Positions 40,892-48,184 of a stretch of DNA of 48,184 nucleotides are shown here, piece by piece. The stretch comes from JBGTSJ01 sp041940305 (lineage in GTDB: Bacteria > Planctomycetota > Planctomycetia > Planctomycetales > Planctomycetaceae). The notes under the pieces were generated by a model that saw nothing but the letters and a program-made list of their open reading frames with translations, was not told where the DNA came from and made no database searches. The position numbers were made by a program, and so were the translations under genes. Where the stretch lies: contig JBGTSJ010000034.1 in NCBI GenBank assembly GCA_041940305.1, forward strand, positions 1-48,184, written 5' to 3'. Each line of letters starts with the position of its first letter. The stretch's first letter is position 1.

Positions 40892-42019
40892 TCACACCTG
40901 CTTGACGTCCACCGGCACGGGCGGCTGCTGTTCGTCTTCCTGAATCCGCAGGTTGAGGATCTTGAGGAGCGCGTAGAAGAAGGCGGCCGTGATCGGGCCG
41001 ATGAAGACGCCCCAGATGCCGACCACCTGCAAAGCTCCCAGCACGCTGATCAGTGCGATGAGCGGGTGCAGGTTCGTCGAGCCTTTGAGAGCGTAGGCGC
41101 GGATGATGTTGTCTGAGCCGGAGATAACGACGGTGCCGAATACCGCCATGAAGATCGCCGACCCGTAGTTCCCCTGCAGCGCCAGCCAGATGGTTACCGG
41201 GACCCAGACGCCGGCCGCGCCGACGAACGGCACCATCGAGACGACCAGCGTGAGCGCCGCCCAGAGCCAGAGGCGGTCCAGTCCGACGATTGCGAACGCG
41301 ATCCCTGCGAGGATCGCCTGCACGATCGCGCACAACAGCGTCGCCATGACCACGCCCCGCGAAACGCGCTCAAACTCCTCGAACAGCACACGCTCGTCGT
41401 CATCATTCAGCGGCGACATCCGCTGCAGGACGCCCAGGAGGTGAGGGCCGTCGGCGAGGAAGTAGTACAGGGCCAGGCACATGATCAGAAACCCGATCAC
41501 GAAGCCGACCAGGTTGCCGATCAGGTCCTGCGTGCGCGCATAAACTGTTGCACTGGCCCGCTGGAGTGCGGTCACAGCTGATGACCTCAGTTGCTCAAGC
41601 TGCTCCGGCGTGACATGCCGTTCGACGAACTCCATGCCGCGGGCGACCTGCGGGTGTTCGCGGAAGTTGAACTTCGTCGCCTGCTCGACGACGCCCACCA
41701 GTTCCTTGCCGGCAAACCACGAGGCGGCCGCCAGCGGGATGAGGCCGACGAGGACCACGAACAGCGTCGTCAACGCCGCGGCGACCCGCTCGCGTCCCTT
41801 GCAGCGGGGAATCAGCCACACGAACAGGGGGCGAAACAACAACGCCAGGATCCCTGCCGCCATCAGCGGAAACAGGAAGGGTTGCATCACCTGGAAGAAC
41901 AGCAGCCCGACCGCGATGACGGTCCCCACCAGCATCCAGAAGGATACGCGCTTCATCATGCGAATAGTCTCGACGCTGGCTGAGCCGCGGCCCGACAGGG
42001 AGCGCGTCCCGGATGTCAC
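40892..42019 (-). CDS. AI-2E family transporter (UPF0118 permease)
   Basis: Inner-membrane permease of the AI-2E exporter superfamily, whose members move autoinducer-2 or ions such as Na+/H+. The 375-residue product has two N-terminal helices (FWMLVGTVIAVGLLFFQVMQPFLFPLMAAGILALLF) and a long amphipathic middle region (about 85-150). The conserved C-terminal block reads FEEFERVSRGVVMATLLCAIVQAILAGIAFAIVGL, then LTLVVSMVPFVGAAGVWVPVTIWL and VVISGSDNIIRAYALKGSTNLHPLIALISVLGALQVVGIWGVFIGPITAAFFYAL. The frame starts with GTG at 42019; an ATG at 41959 (MMKRVSFW) is an alternative. It lies 22 nt after the FAD oxidoreductase, probably in the same transcript. Confidence 0.92.
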   Translation of the reverse strand: MTSGTRSLSGRGSASVETIRMMKRVSFWMLVGTVIAVGLLFFQVMQPFLFPLMAAGILALLFRPLFVWLIPRCKGRERVAAALTTLFVVLVGLIPLAAASWFAGKELVGVVEQATKFNFREHPQVARGMEFVERHVTPEQLEQLRSSAVTALQRASATVYARTQDLIGNLVGFVIGFLIMCLALYYFLADGPHLLGVLQRMSPLNDDDERVLFEEFERVSRGVVMATLLCAIVQAILAGIAFAIVGLDRLWLWAALTLVVSMVPFVGAAGVWVPVTIWLALQGNYGSAIFMAVFGTVVISGSDNIIRAYALKGSTNLHPLIALISVLGALQVVGIWGVFIGPITAAFFYALLKILNLRIQEDEQQPPVPVDVKQV

Positions 42020-42041
42020 TCTGGTGATGGTTGTGCGGCCG

Positions 42042-44096
42042 TCACTGAACCGGCGCGGCCCAGACGGCGTCCGCGATGACGTGGCCGTTCGCGCCCTCGT
42101 TGGAGACGACGACCACCACGATCTCGTCCGCCGCCAGTCGGAATTCGCCGAGCGAGACGAATGCTTGCTCGATATCCGGGGCCTGCCGCTGGTTCACGAG
42201 GATCGTCTTGTCGTCGTCGCCCGTGCGCACGGTGACGCGCACGTTGGTCGCGCGGTTGGGATTCGGAGTGTAGGACAACCGGAGGTCGTATCGCCCCGTC
42301 TCAGGAATCACCAGACTGTAGCGCACGCTCTTCGTTCCCTGGCCGGCATTATTGTCGTGCAGATAGGCGTCTCCCACGAACCCGCCGACTGACCGGCTCT
42401 CGAGCCAGTCGCCCTGCTTCTCCGCCTTGCCGTTGTCGACGACGATGCCTTTCAGCGACTTCGGGTCGATGCCGGTCGGCGCGACGGCGCCCGCGGGAAT
42501 GTCGAGCACCTGCTTGTCGGCGAGCAGTTTCTCCCGCAGTGCGGCGTAGTCCACGTCCTGCACCGGCTGCTGTGCGTCGATCGCCATGCAGGCAGCCGTC
42601 GCGGCGCTCTGGCCGAGGATCATGAAGACCGGCTCCATCCGGATGGAGCCGTAGGCGATGTGCGACGAAGACAGACAGACCGGCACCAGCAGGTTGGTGC
42701 ACTCCTCTCGCTTCGGGACGATGGAACGGTACGCGATGAGATAGGGCCCCCCCGGACTGACCTGCACGTCCCCTTCATTGCGGACGTGGCCGTGCTCGTC
42801 GATGTACCGCTGGCAGTGGTGGGAATCCATGTTGTACGACCCCATGCCGACGGGATCCTCGCAGATGCGGAGGCGTTTGCAGTCGAGTTCGGTCTGCACA
42901 TAGTCGCTGACCATGCGACGGGCCTCGCGGATGTAGCACCAGTAGGGCCAGTGGTCGTTGTCGACCCACTCATCCTTGGAGTAGCCCCACTTTGCAACCT
43001 GGTTGCGAATCTCCTGCGGCACGCGGGGATGATTCTGCAGGGTCCAGAGGAACCCGCGGATGTACGTTTCCAGGTCTCTTAGAAACTGCTCGCGTTCGGC
43101 GTAGCCCGCCTCGGGGAAGTCGTAGTTCATGCCGATCCAGTCGGTAGAGACGGCGAAGTTGTTGTTCAGGTCGGTTTTCCGGTTGGGGACCATGTGGATG
43201 CTGAGCGGGATGCGGCGGTCGCCGGCTTCACAGTTCCGCAGCAGCAGCTCATGGTCCAACTCGTCATACCCCTCCGGCTTCTCGAACGGGATGCGGTTCT
43301 CCGGGACGTCGGTCATCGCAATGCGGTAGTTGTAGGCCTGCAGGCGATCGTCTGCCGCGCCGTCGTCGCCGGGCTGCGTGTTGATGCCGGGCAGAAGTCC
43401 ACTGTCGGGATCGCCCGCAATCACGTACGGATCGACGGTATGGGTGAACTGGTGATGCACGGCCCGCCCCTTCTGCACTCCGTTGAGCGTCTCGCCGTAC
43501 TGGTCGTTGGATTCGCGGCCGACGGTGAAGGAGACGCCTGCCGCCGCCAGCAGGTCCCCCTCGTAGGTGGCGTCGATGAACACGCGGCCGGTGTAGACGG
43601 CTCCATCGTCCGTGAGCAGCGCCGTGATGCGGCCTTCCTGGACGGCGGCTTCGTCCAGCCTCTTGCCGAAAACCACTTTGACCCCTGACTGCCGCAGCAT
43701 CTGGTTGTAGATGCGTTCGGCGACATGGGGCTCGAAGGCCCAGATGGCGTCGTCGTCGGGTCGGTAGGTCTTGTACTGGTCGGGACGCTCGAACTTCCAG
43801 GCTTCGGCGCGGTCGTAGTACTGCTTGCAGCGCTGGTAGAACTCGCGCGAGACGCCACCGATCACGGACTTGTTGCCGGTGTCGGTCCAGCCGAGTCCAC
43901 TGACGGTGAGGCCGCCGACGTGCTCGCCCGGCTCAATCAGGATCACCGACTTGCCTTCGCGGGCCGTCTGGACGGCGGCGACGACACCGGCGGAGGTGCC
44001 GCCGTAGACGACGATGTCGTACTGCGGCTGCTGGGCGGAGACGCGTGCCGAGAGCGGGAGCGTGCAGACGAAGGCGAGGAGTGCTCGAACCAGCAT
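42042..44096 (-). CDS. secreted FAD-dependent oxidoreductase with golvesin-like C-terminal domain
   Basis: 684-residue exported flavoprotein of the FAD_oxidored group, often labelled xanthan lyase-like in planctomycetes. The ATG at 44096 begins a signal peptide (MLVRALLAFVCTLPLSARVSA). The FAD-binding Rossmann motif is YDIVVYGGTSAGVVAAVQTAREGKSVILIEPGEHVGGL. GRVFIDATYEGDLLAAAGVSFTVGRE, PGGPYLIAYRSIVPKREECTNLLVPVCLSSSHIAYGSIRMEPVFMILGQSAATAACMA follow, as expected of the family. The last 130 residues (from about SVGGFVGDAYLHDNNAGQGTKS) form a beta-sandwich like golvesin/Xly carbohydrate-associated domains. The real substrate is unknown; a role in polysaccharide breakdown is an inference. Confidence 0.88.
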   Translation of the reverse strand: MLVRALLAFVCTLPLSARVSAQQPQYDIVVYGGTSAGVVAAVQTAREGKSVILIEPGEHVGGLTVSGLGWTDTGNKSVIGGVSREFYQRCKQYYDRAEAWKFERPDQYKTYRPDDDAIWAFEPHVAERIYNQMLRQSGVKVVFGKRLDEAAVQEGRITALLTDDGAVYTGRVFIDATYEGDLLAAAGVSFTVGRESNDQYGETLNGVQKGRAVHHQFTHTVDPYVIAGDPDSGLLPGINTQPGDDGAADDRLQAYNYRIAMTDVPENRIPFEKPEGYDELDHELLLRNCEAGDRRIPLSIHMVPNRKTDLNNNFAVSTDWIGMNYDFPEAGYAEREQFLRDLETYIRGFLWTLQNHPRVPQEIRNQVAKWGYSKDEWVDNDHWPYWCYIREARRMVSDYVQTELDCKRLRICEDPVGMGSYNMDSHHCQRYIDEHGHVRNEGDVQVSPGGPYLIAYRSIVPKREECTNLLVPVCLSSSHIAYGSIRMEPVFMILGQSAATAACMAIDAQQPVQDVDYAALREKLLADKQVLDIPAGAVAPTGIDPKSLKGIVVDNGKAEKQGDWLESRSVGGFVGDAYLHDNNAGQGTKSVRYSLVIPETGRYDLRLSYTPNPNRATNVRVTVRTGDDDKTILVNQRQAPDIEQAFVSLGEFRLAADEIVVVVVSNEGANGHVIADAVWAAPVQ

Positions 44097-44511
44097 GGCG
44101 GTGTCGCGGTCAGGGCGGGCGTGTTGAGGTCGGACCGAGTCTATCGGACCGTGGCGGGCCGCGGTAATCAAGCGGGGCGGGCGAGAGCGAGACTGGCGAG
44201 CTGGTTTTTCTGCCGAGCGGTTGCGCGGCCGCGGGGCTGGGGTCCGGCTGGGACGAACCGCGGGCCAACTATCAGCCGACGGTCGAGCAGATCATTGAGG
44301 CACGATTGCGCGGCGAACTACATCGCCTCGGCGGCCGATGCACTTTGCGTGACGCCGAGGGGGGATGGTCTGTGTTTGCCCCGCGGGGGATGAGATCGTA
44401 GACTGGATATGTCGAGAGGTTCCTGACGGGACCCGGCCGATGCGCTCCGGCCAGGTTTGCGGCAGCCAGCTAAGAGGCTGCCCGAAATTCGCCTGATGAG
44501 GTGGATTCACT
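44097..44511. other. non-coding gap between divergent genes
   Basis: 415 bases between the FAD oxidoreductase (leftward) and the desaturase (rightward). I see no supported gene, strong hairpin or shared repeat here. Promoters for both neighbours should lie within it, but none is clear enough to place. Confidence 0.5.
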
Positions 44512-45492
44512 ATGGCTACGGGCGCCGTTTCGCTGTTTGATTCGGACGACATGGGGACGGCCGCGCTGCCGGGCCGTCATGTGCTGGAGATCGGCATAGT
44601 TCGCGGATTGAGCCGCCGCTCGGATCTGCGCGGCTGCATCCGGTTTGCGACGCATCTGGCGGTGATGGCCGGCACCGGCGCGCTCGTCTGGCTCACGGAG
44701 CCCTGGTGGTGGGCCCGCATCCCGGCGATGGTGGTGCACGGGTTCACGATCGTCACCATGTTCGCGCCGATGCATGAGTGCATCCATCGCACGGCGTTCA
44801 AGACGAAGCGGCTGAACGACGTCTTTGGATGGATCGCCGGAGCGCTGTGCTTTTACAACGCCACGTACTACTGGCGGTATCACACGTGGCATCACCGGTA
44901 CACGCAGGATCCGGAGCGGGACCCGGAGCTCTCCAGCCCGCCGCCGCAGACGCTCGGCGAGTACCTGCTGCACGTCTCCGGGCTTCCGTTCTGGTTCAAC
45001 AAGCCGCGCGAACTGGTGCGGATTGCGACGGGGCGGACCGGGCATCTGGCCTATATTCCGGCCGACGCGCGGCGGCGCGTGGCTCTCTCGGCCGCGTCCC
45101 AGCTGGCGCTGTACGCGGCGCTGATCGGGGTCTCGATCGCGACGGGCAGCAGCGTGGTGCTGTTCTACTGGTTCCTGCCGATGGTGCTGGCGCAGCCGCT
45201 GCTGCGCGCCATCCTGATCGCGGAGCACACGGGCTGCAGCAGCGACGCCAACGGACTGACGAACACGCGGACGACGCTGACGCTGTGGCCGGTGCGGCTG
45301 CTGATGTGGAACATGCCGTTTCACGCCGAGCATCACCTCTATCCGTCGGTTCCCTTTCATCAGCTGCCGGCAGCGCACCGCGAATTGAAGGCCAGGCTGG
45401 CGCACGTTGCACCGAGCTATGTGGCCGCGAACCGCGAGGTCATCCATTCGCTGAACCGGGAATCGCCGGCGGCGCCGGATGAGGGGACATGA
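44512..45492 (+). CDS. membrane fatty acid desaturase family protein
   Basis: Integral-membrane di-iron oxygenase/desaturase of 326 residues. The three histidine boxes are all present: HECIH (in FAPMHECIHRTAF, about residues 88-92), HTWHH (YWRYHTWHHRYTQDPERDPEL, about 124-128) and HAEHH (NMPFHAEHHLYPSVPFHQLP, about 272-276), plus a further His in LIAEHTGC. Membrane helices lie near 45-62, 65-84, 97-116, 195-215 and 218-240. The box pattern resembles the beta-carotene ketolase/desaturase-like group more than acyl-CoA delta-9 desaturases, but the substrate cannot be fixed. Its stop overlaps the next gene start by 4 bases (ATGA), so it heads a coupled operon. Confidence 0.92.
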   Translation: MATGAVSLFDSDDMGTAALPGRHVLEIGIVRGLSRRSDLRGCIRFATHLAVMAGTGALVWLTEPWWWARIPAMVVHGFTIVTMFAPMHECIHRTAFKTKRLNDVFGWIAGALCFYNATYYWRYHTWHHRYTQDPERDPELSSPPPQTLGEYLLHVSGLPFWFNKPRELVRIATGRTGHLAYIPADARRRVALSAASQLALYAALIGVSIATGSSVVLFYWFLPMVLAQPLLRAILIAEHTGCSSDANGLTNTRTTLTLWPVRLLMWNMPFHAEHHLYPSVPFHQLPAAHRELKARLAHVAPSYVAANREVIHSLNRESPAAPDEGT

Positions 45493-46511
45493 TGCCGGAT
45501 TACGACGAGTTCGAGCTGCGCGACTTTCGCCTGCAATGCGGGCTGACGCTGCCGCGCGCGGTGCTGGCCTACAAGACGTACGGGCAGCTCAACGCGGCGC
45601 GCTCGAACGTCATCCTGTATCCGACGTCGTACGGCGCCACGCATGCCGACATTGACTGGCTGATCGGACCGGAGCGCATCCTCGACCCGAGCCGGTACTT
45701 TATTGTGATTCCCAACATGTTCGGCAACGGATTGTCGTCGTCGCCGAGCAATCTACCCGAACCGTTCGGTCTGCGACGGCGAGCGCCGTTCACGCACATG
45801 GACAACATCACGGCGCAGCGGCGACTGCTGGAGGAGGTCTTTCAGGTCGAGCGAATTGCGCTGGCCTACGGATGGTCGATGGGGGGGCAGCAGGCTTTGC
45901 ACTGGGGAGCGCTGTACCCGGACCGAGTCGCGCGGATTGCCGCAATCTGCACGTCGGCCCGAACCTCACCGCACAACCGGGTGTTTCTCGAAGGGCTGGA
46001 AGCCACTCTGACGAGCGATCCGGCGTGGCAGGGGGATCACTTCGCCGGACGTCCGGAACGCGGTCTGCGGGCCTTCGGACGCGTGTATGCGGGGTGGGCC
46101 CTGTCGCAGGCGTTTTATCGGGAGCATGCTTACCGCGATCTCGGTTTCGGATCGCTGGAGGATTTCCTGATCCGGGACTGGGAGGCGAGCTTTCTTCGCC
46201 GCGATGCGTCGAATCTGCTGTCGATGCTGGCGACGTGGAAGCAGTCCGACATCAGCGACAATGCCACGTACGGCGGTAATCTGCCGCGTGCGCTGGCGGG
46301 CATCCGGGCGCGGACGCTGCTGATTCCGTGCAGTCATGATTTGTACTTCACTGAGGAGGACAGCCGCGCCGAGGCCGCGCATATCCCCCGCTGCGAATTG
46401 CGACCGATCCGGTCCATCTGGGGCCACCGGGCGGGCAACCCGCGCAGCAATCCCGCGGATGAACAATTTCTTCGCACCGCCATCGCCGACCTGCTCAGCG
46501 CTCCCGAGTGA
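45489..46511 (+). CDS. alpha/beta hydrolase of the homoserine O-acetyltransferase-like family
   Basis: 340-residue enzyme with the MetX fold. MMPDYDEFELRDFRLQCGLTLPRAVLAYKTYGQLN is the typical MetX-like start. The nucleophile elbow is YGWSMGGQQALHW (S130). The acid is probably in CSHDLYFTEED and the His in WGHRAGNP. SYGATHADIDWLIGPERILDPSRYFIVIPNMFGNGLSSSPSN follows the family pattern. It is unlikely to make O-acetylhomoserine: no met genes are near and the family contains many acyltransferases and hydrolases. It overlaps the desaturase by 4 bases. It is followed by a type III glutamine synthetase, so a small-molecule pathway is more likely. Confidence 0.9.
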   Translation: MMPDYDEFELRDFRLQCGLTLPRAVLAYKTYGQLNAARSNVILYPTSYGATHADIDWLIGPERILDPSRYFIVIPNMFGNGLSSSPSNLPEPFGLRRRAPFTHMDNITAQRRLLEEVFQVERIALAYGWSMGGQQALHWGALYPDRVARIAAICTSARTSPHNRVFLEGLEATLTSDPAWQGDHFAGRPERGLRAFGRVYAGWALSQAFYREHAYRDLGFGSLEDFLIRDWEASFLRRDASNLLSMLATWKQSDISDNATYGGNLPRALAGIRARTLLIPCSHDLYFTEEDSRAEAAHIPRCELRPIRSIWGHRAGNPRSNPADEQFLRTAIADLLSAPE

Positions 46512-46603
46512 GGCGTGCGGCCCGATGGGCCGGCATGCCGCATTCGGCGGGCAGACGCGACCGCCGTCTCCTTCGAATCCTCGCCTGGGGAAAGGTCCGT
46601 ACC

Positions 46604-47905
46604 GTGACGCTGAAGCAGAAAGCCACCGAACTGGGCATCAAGTACTTCCTGATCTCGTTCACCGACCTGTTCGGCGTCCAGCGGGCGAAGCTGGTGCCGA
46701 TGCAGGCGATCGACGCCGCGTGCGATTCGGGGGTGGGCTTCGCGGGCTTTGCGGCCTGGCTGGATCTGAGTCCGGCCGACGCCGATCTGATGGCGATTCC
46801 TGACGAAGGGAGCCTGCTGCCGCTTCCGTGGAAACCGGAGGTGGGCTGGCTGGCGGCCGATCTCTACCTGGATGACAAGCCGTACGCGCTGGCGCCGCGC
46901 TCCGTTCTGAAGAACTGCCTGGAGCGCGCCCGGGACCAGGGGTACGACTTCAAGACGGGGGTCGAGTGCGAGTTCTTTCTGCTCTCACCCGACGGGAGCG
47001 TGATCGGCGACCCCCGGGATACGCAGACCAAGCCCTGTTACGACCAGCAGTCACTGTCCCGGCGCTTCGACCTGATTTCGGAGATCTGCGACGGAATGCT
47101 GCAGCTGGGATGGGGGCCGTACCAGATCGATCACGAGGACGCGAACGGCCAGTTCGAGATGAACTGGGAGTTCGGCGACGCACTCCGCACGGCGGACCGG
47201 CAGGCGTTCTTCAAGTACATGGTCAAATCGCTCGCAGAAAAGCATGGATTGCGGGCGACCTTTATGCCCAAGCCGTTCGCCCATCTGACGGGCAACGGCT
47301 GCCACCTGCATTCGTCGCTCTGGTCCCGCGAGACGGGCGCCAATCTGTTCGCCGACGAGGAGGGAGAGCTGGGAATGTCCCAACTGGGCTATGCATTCAT
47401 CGCGGGTGTCCTGCAGTCGGCGCCGTCCCTGTGCAGCCTGACGAATCCCTCGGTGAACTCGTATCGGCGCATCAACGCTCCGGTCACCAGTTCGGGAGCG
47501 ACCTGGTCTCCAAATGCGATCAGCTACAGCGGCAATAATCGGACGCATCTGGTCCGCATCCCGGGTCCGGGGCGATTCGAACTGCGGCTGCCGGATGGGT
47601 CCGCGAATCCATATCTGCTGCCGGCCAGCGTCCTCGCGGCGGGGCTCGACGGAGTGGAGCACCAGCGCTCCCCCGGGAAGAGGCTGGACGTGAACCTGTA
47701 CGAGCACCGGGCTGTCGCGGAAGGACTCCCGAGGCTGCCGGAAAGCCTGAGCGATGCACTGGACGCGCTGAGCGACGGATCGGCGATCCGCGAGCGTCTG
47801 GGCTCCGAGTTTGTGGCGGCGTACCTGAAACTGAAACGCCGAGAGTGGCGCGAGTATATGGGCCATGTCAGCCCGTGGGAGCGTGAACACACGCTGGACT
47901 GCTGA
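46604..47905 (+). CDS. glnT: type III (GlnT-like) glutamine synthetase family enzyme
   Basis: ATP-dependent glutamate-amine ligase. The GTG at 46604 (VTLKQKATELGIKYFLISFTDLFG) matches the usual start of the 430-450-residue type III group and gives 433 residues; the frame extends back to a GTG at 46508 with an unlikely Arg-rich stretch. Beta-grasp: FTDLFGVQRAKLVPMQAIDAACDSGVGFAGFAAWLDLSPADADLMAIPD. Catalytic domain: ECEFFLLSPDG, DHEDANGQFEMNWEFGDALRTADR, KPFAHLTGNGCHLHSSLW, NNRTHLVRIPGPGRFELRLPDGSANPYLLPA. In some relatives the acceptor is methylamine or another amine. It follows the MetX-like gene by 92 nt, and a co-product of both enzymes is plausible. It ends 22 nt before the rnpB 3' end, convergent. 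Confidence 0.9.
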   Translation: MTLKQKATELGIKYFLISFTDLFGVQRAKLVPMQAIDAACDSGVGFAGFAAWLDLSPADADLMAIPDEGSLLPLPWKPEVGWLAADLYLDDKPYALAPRSVLKNCLERARDQGYDFKTGVECEFFLLSPDGSVIGDPRDTQTKPCYDQQSLSRRFDLISEICDGMLQLGWGPYQIDHEDANGQFEMNWEFGDALRTADRQAFFKYMVKSLAEKHGLRATFMPKPFAHLTGNGCHLHSSLWSRETGANLFADEEGELGMSQLGYAFIAGVLQSAPSLCSLTNPSVNSYRRINAPVTSSGATWSPNAISYSGNNRTHLVRIPGPGRFELRLPDGSANPYLLPASVLAAGLDGVEHQRSPGKRLDVNLYEHRAVAEGLPRLPESLSDALDALSDGSAIRERLGSEFVAAYLKLKRREWREYMGHVSPWEREHTLDC

Positions 47906-47927
47906 CGTTCCCGATCCTGAGTCAAAA

Positions 47928-48184
47928 GCCGGAGCGGAGCTGTAAGCCGGGTTCTGTCGTGAACGGCCATTTCTCTGGGACGGTGATTGCTCACCGCCTC
48001 GGCGCGACCGACCCGGACGTCAGACGAGGCGGACCGCCTCGTAAGGGACGTTCCCTCTTCGCCCTGCTTGGTCTTGCTCCCGGTGGGGTTTGCCGTGCCG
48101 GTCCTGTCGCCAGGACCGCGGTGCGCTCTTACCGCACCGTTTCACCCTTGCCTGTGCCCGAGGGCCATCGGCGGTCTGTTCTCT
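47928..48184 (-). ncRNA. rnpB: RNase P RNA, bacterial type, 5' part cut by the window edge
   Basis: Catalytic RNA of ribonuclease P, which trims tRNA 5' leaders. On the reverse strand the 3' end carries the hallmark ACAGAACCCGGCTTAC (plus-strand 47942-47957), complementary to the conserved 5' region. It is preceded by the GGGTGAAA and GGTGCGGTAAGAGCGCACC core (from plus-strand 48119-48149). These elements define the type A catalytic core. The 5' end lies beyond base 48184. The exact 3' end is uncertain by a few bases. Confidence 0.93.

Noticed and set aside
46570..46600. CCTTCGAATCC, resembling a tRNA T-loop
   Set aside because: No acceptor stem, anticodon stem or CCA-proximal pairing can be built around it.
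46508..46603. Earlier GTG start giving the glutamine synthetase 32 extra residues and a 4-base overlap
   Set aside because: The extension is Arg-rich and not conserved in type III enzymes; the GTG at 46604 fits the family start and length.
1..48184. Prophage, integrative element or defence island
   Set aside because: No integrase, transposase, capsid, restriction, CRISPR-associated or toxin-antitoxin gene was recognised on either strand.

Overview
This 48 kb window is a high-GC, gene-dense chromosomal segment. Its best taxonomic fit is a member of the Planctomycetota. That is an inference from a combination of traits: complex I genes broken into small groups, an orphan FhcC (tetrahydromethanopterin C1 branch), an OleC-like synthetase, a DUF2203 protein, a zinc-ribbon/hydrolase fusion, many lone genes on alternating strands, and several families of short dispersed inverted repeats. 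I saw no tRNA, CRISPR array, intact insertion sequence or prophage. The only stable RNA is RNase P RNA at the right edge.

Layout. 1-1190: a possible partial frame at the edge, then an unrecognised protein. 1364-5685 (+): a complex I group in the order nuoI, DUF2203, nuoA, nuoC, secreted protein, nuoD, with no nuoB. 5789-6543 (+): a 57-residue peptide with 12 cysteines, too short for routine gene calling, 8 nt upstream of a SigZ-like ECF sigma factor whose own tail is cysteine-rich. 6582-10337 (-): transaldolase, MATE exporter, Tat-exported sulfite-oxidase-type enzyme. 10564-13403 (+): fhcC and an OleC-like adenylating enzyme interrupted by six in-frame 21-bp units that encode heptads. 13463-17971 (-): rpoN, recR, ybaB and dnaX; dnaX carries an A9 slippage site with stop codons in both alternative frames. 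18243-22280 (+): a 1345-residue hybrid histidine kinase with a degenerate ethylene-receptor-like membrane domain.

22340-25858 (-): protoporphyrinogen oxidase coupled to a secreted protein, then trpD between two copies of a palindrome-rich element of about 180 bp. 26395-29862 (+): SEC-C/TPR protein and zinc-ribbon/membrane/hydrolase protein. 29908-34635 (-): vWA-type membrane protein and CLC transporter with CBS domains. 35046-36875 (+): acetolactate synthase. 36888-39382 (-): small membrane protein, DUF4058 protein, secreted zincin-like protease. 39884-40879 (+): LuxR-type response regulator and a 70-residue membrane peptide. 40892-44096 (-): AI-2E-family permease and secreted FAD oxidoreductase. 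44512-47905 (+): tightly packed desaturase, MetX-like hydrolase and type III glutamine synthetase. 47928-end (-): rnpB.

Functional themes are respiration (complex I), replication and repair (dnaX-ybaB-recR), C1 and lipid-like chemistry (fhcC, OleC-like, desaturase group), amino acid synthesis (ilvB, trpD) and signalling (RpoN, SigZ, hybrid kinase, NarL-type regulator). The most promising undescribed items are the cysteine-rich peptide/SigZ pair, the dnaX slippage site, the heptad-coding insertion in the OleC-like gene, and the desaturase/MetX-like/GlnT-like operon.
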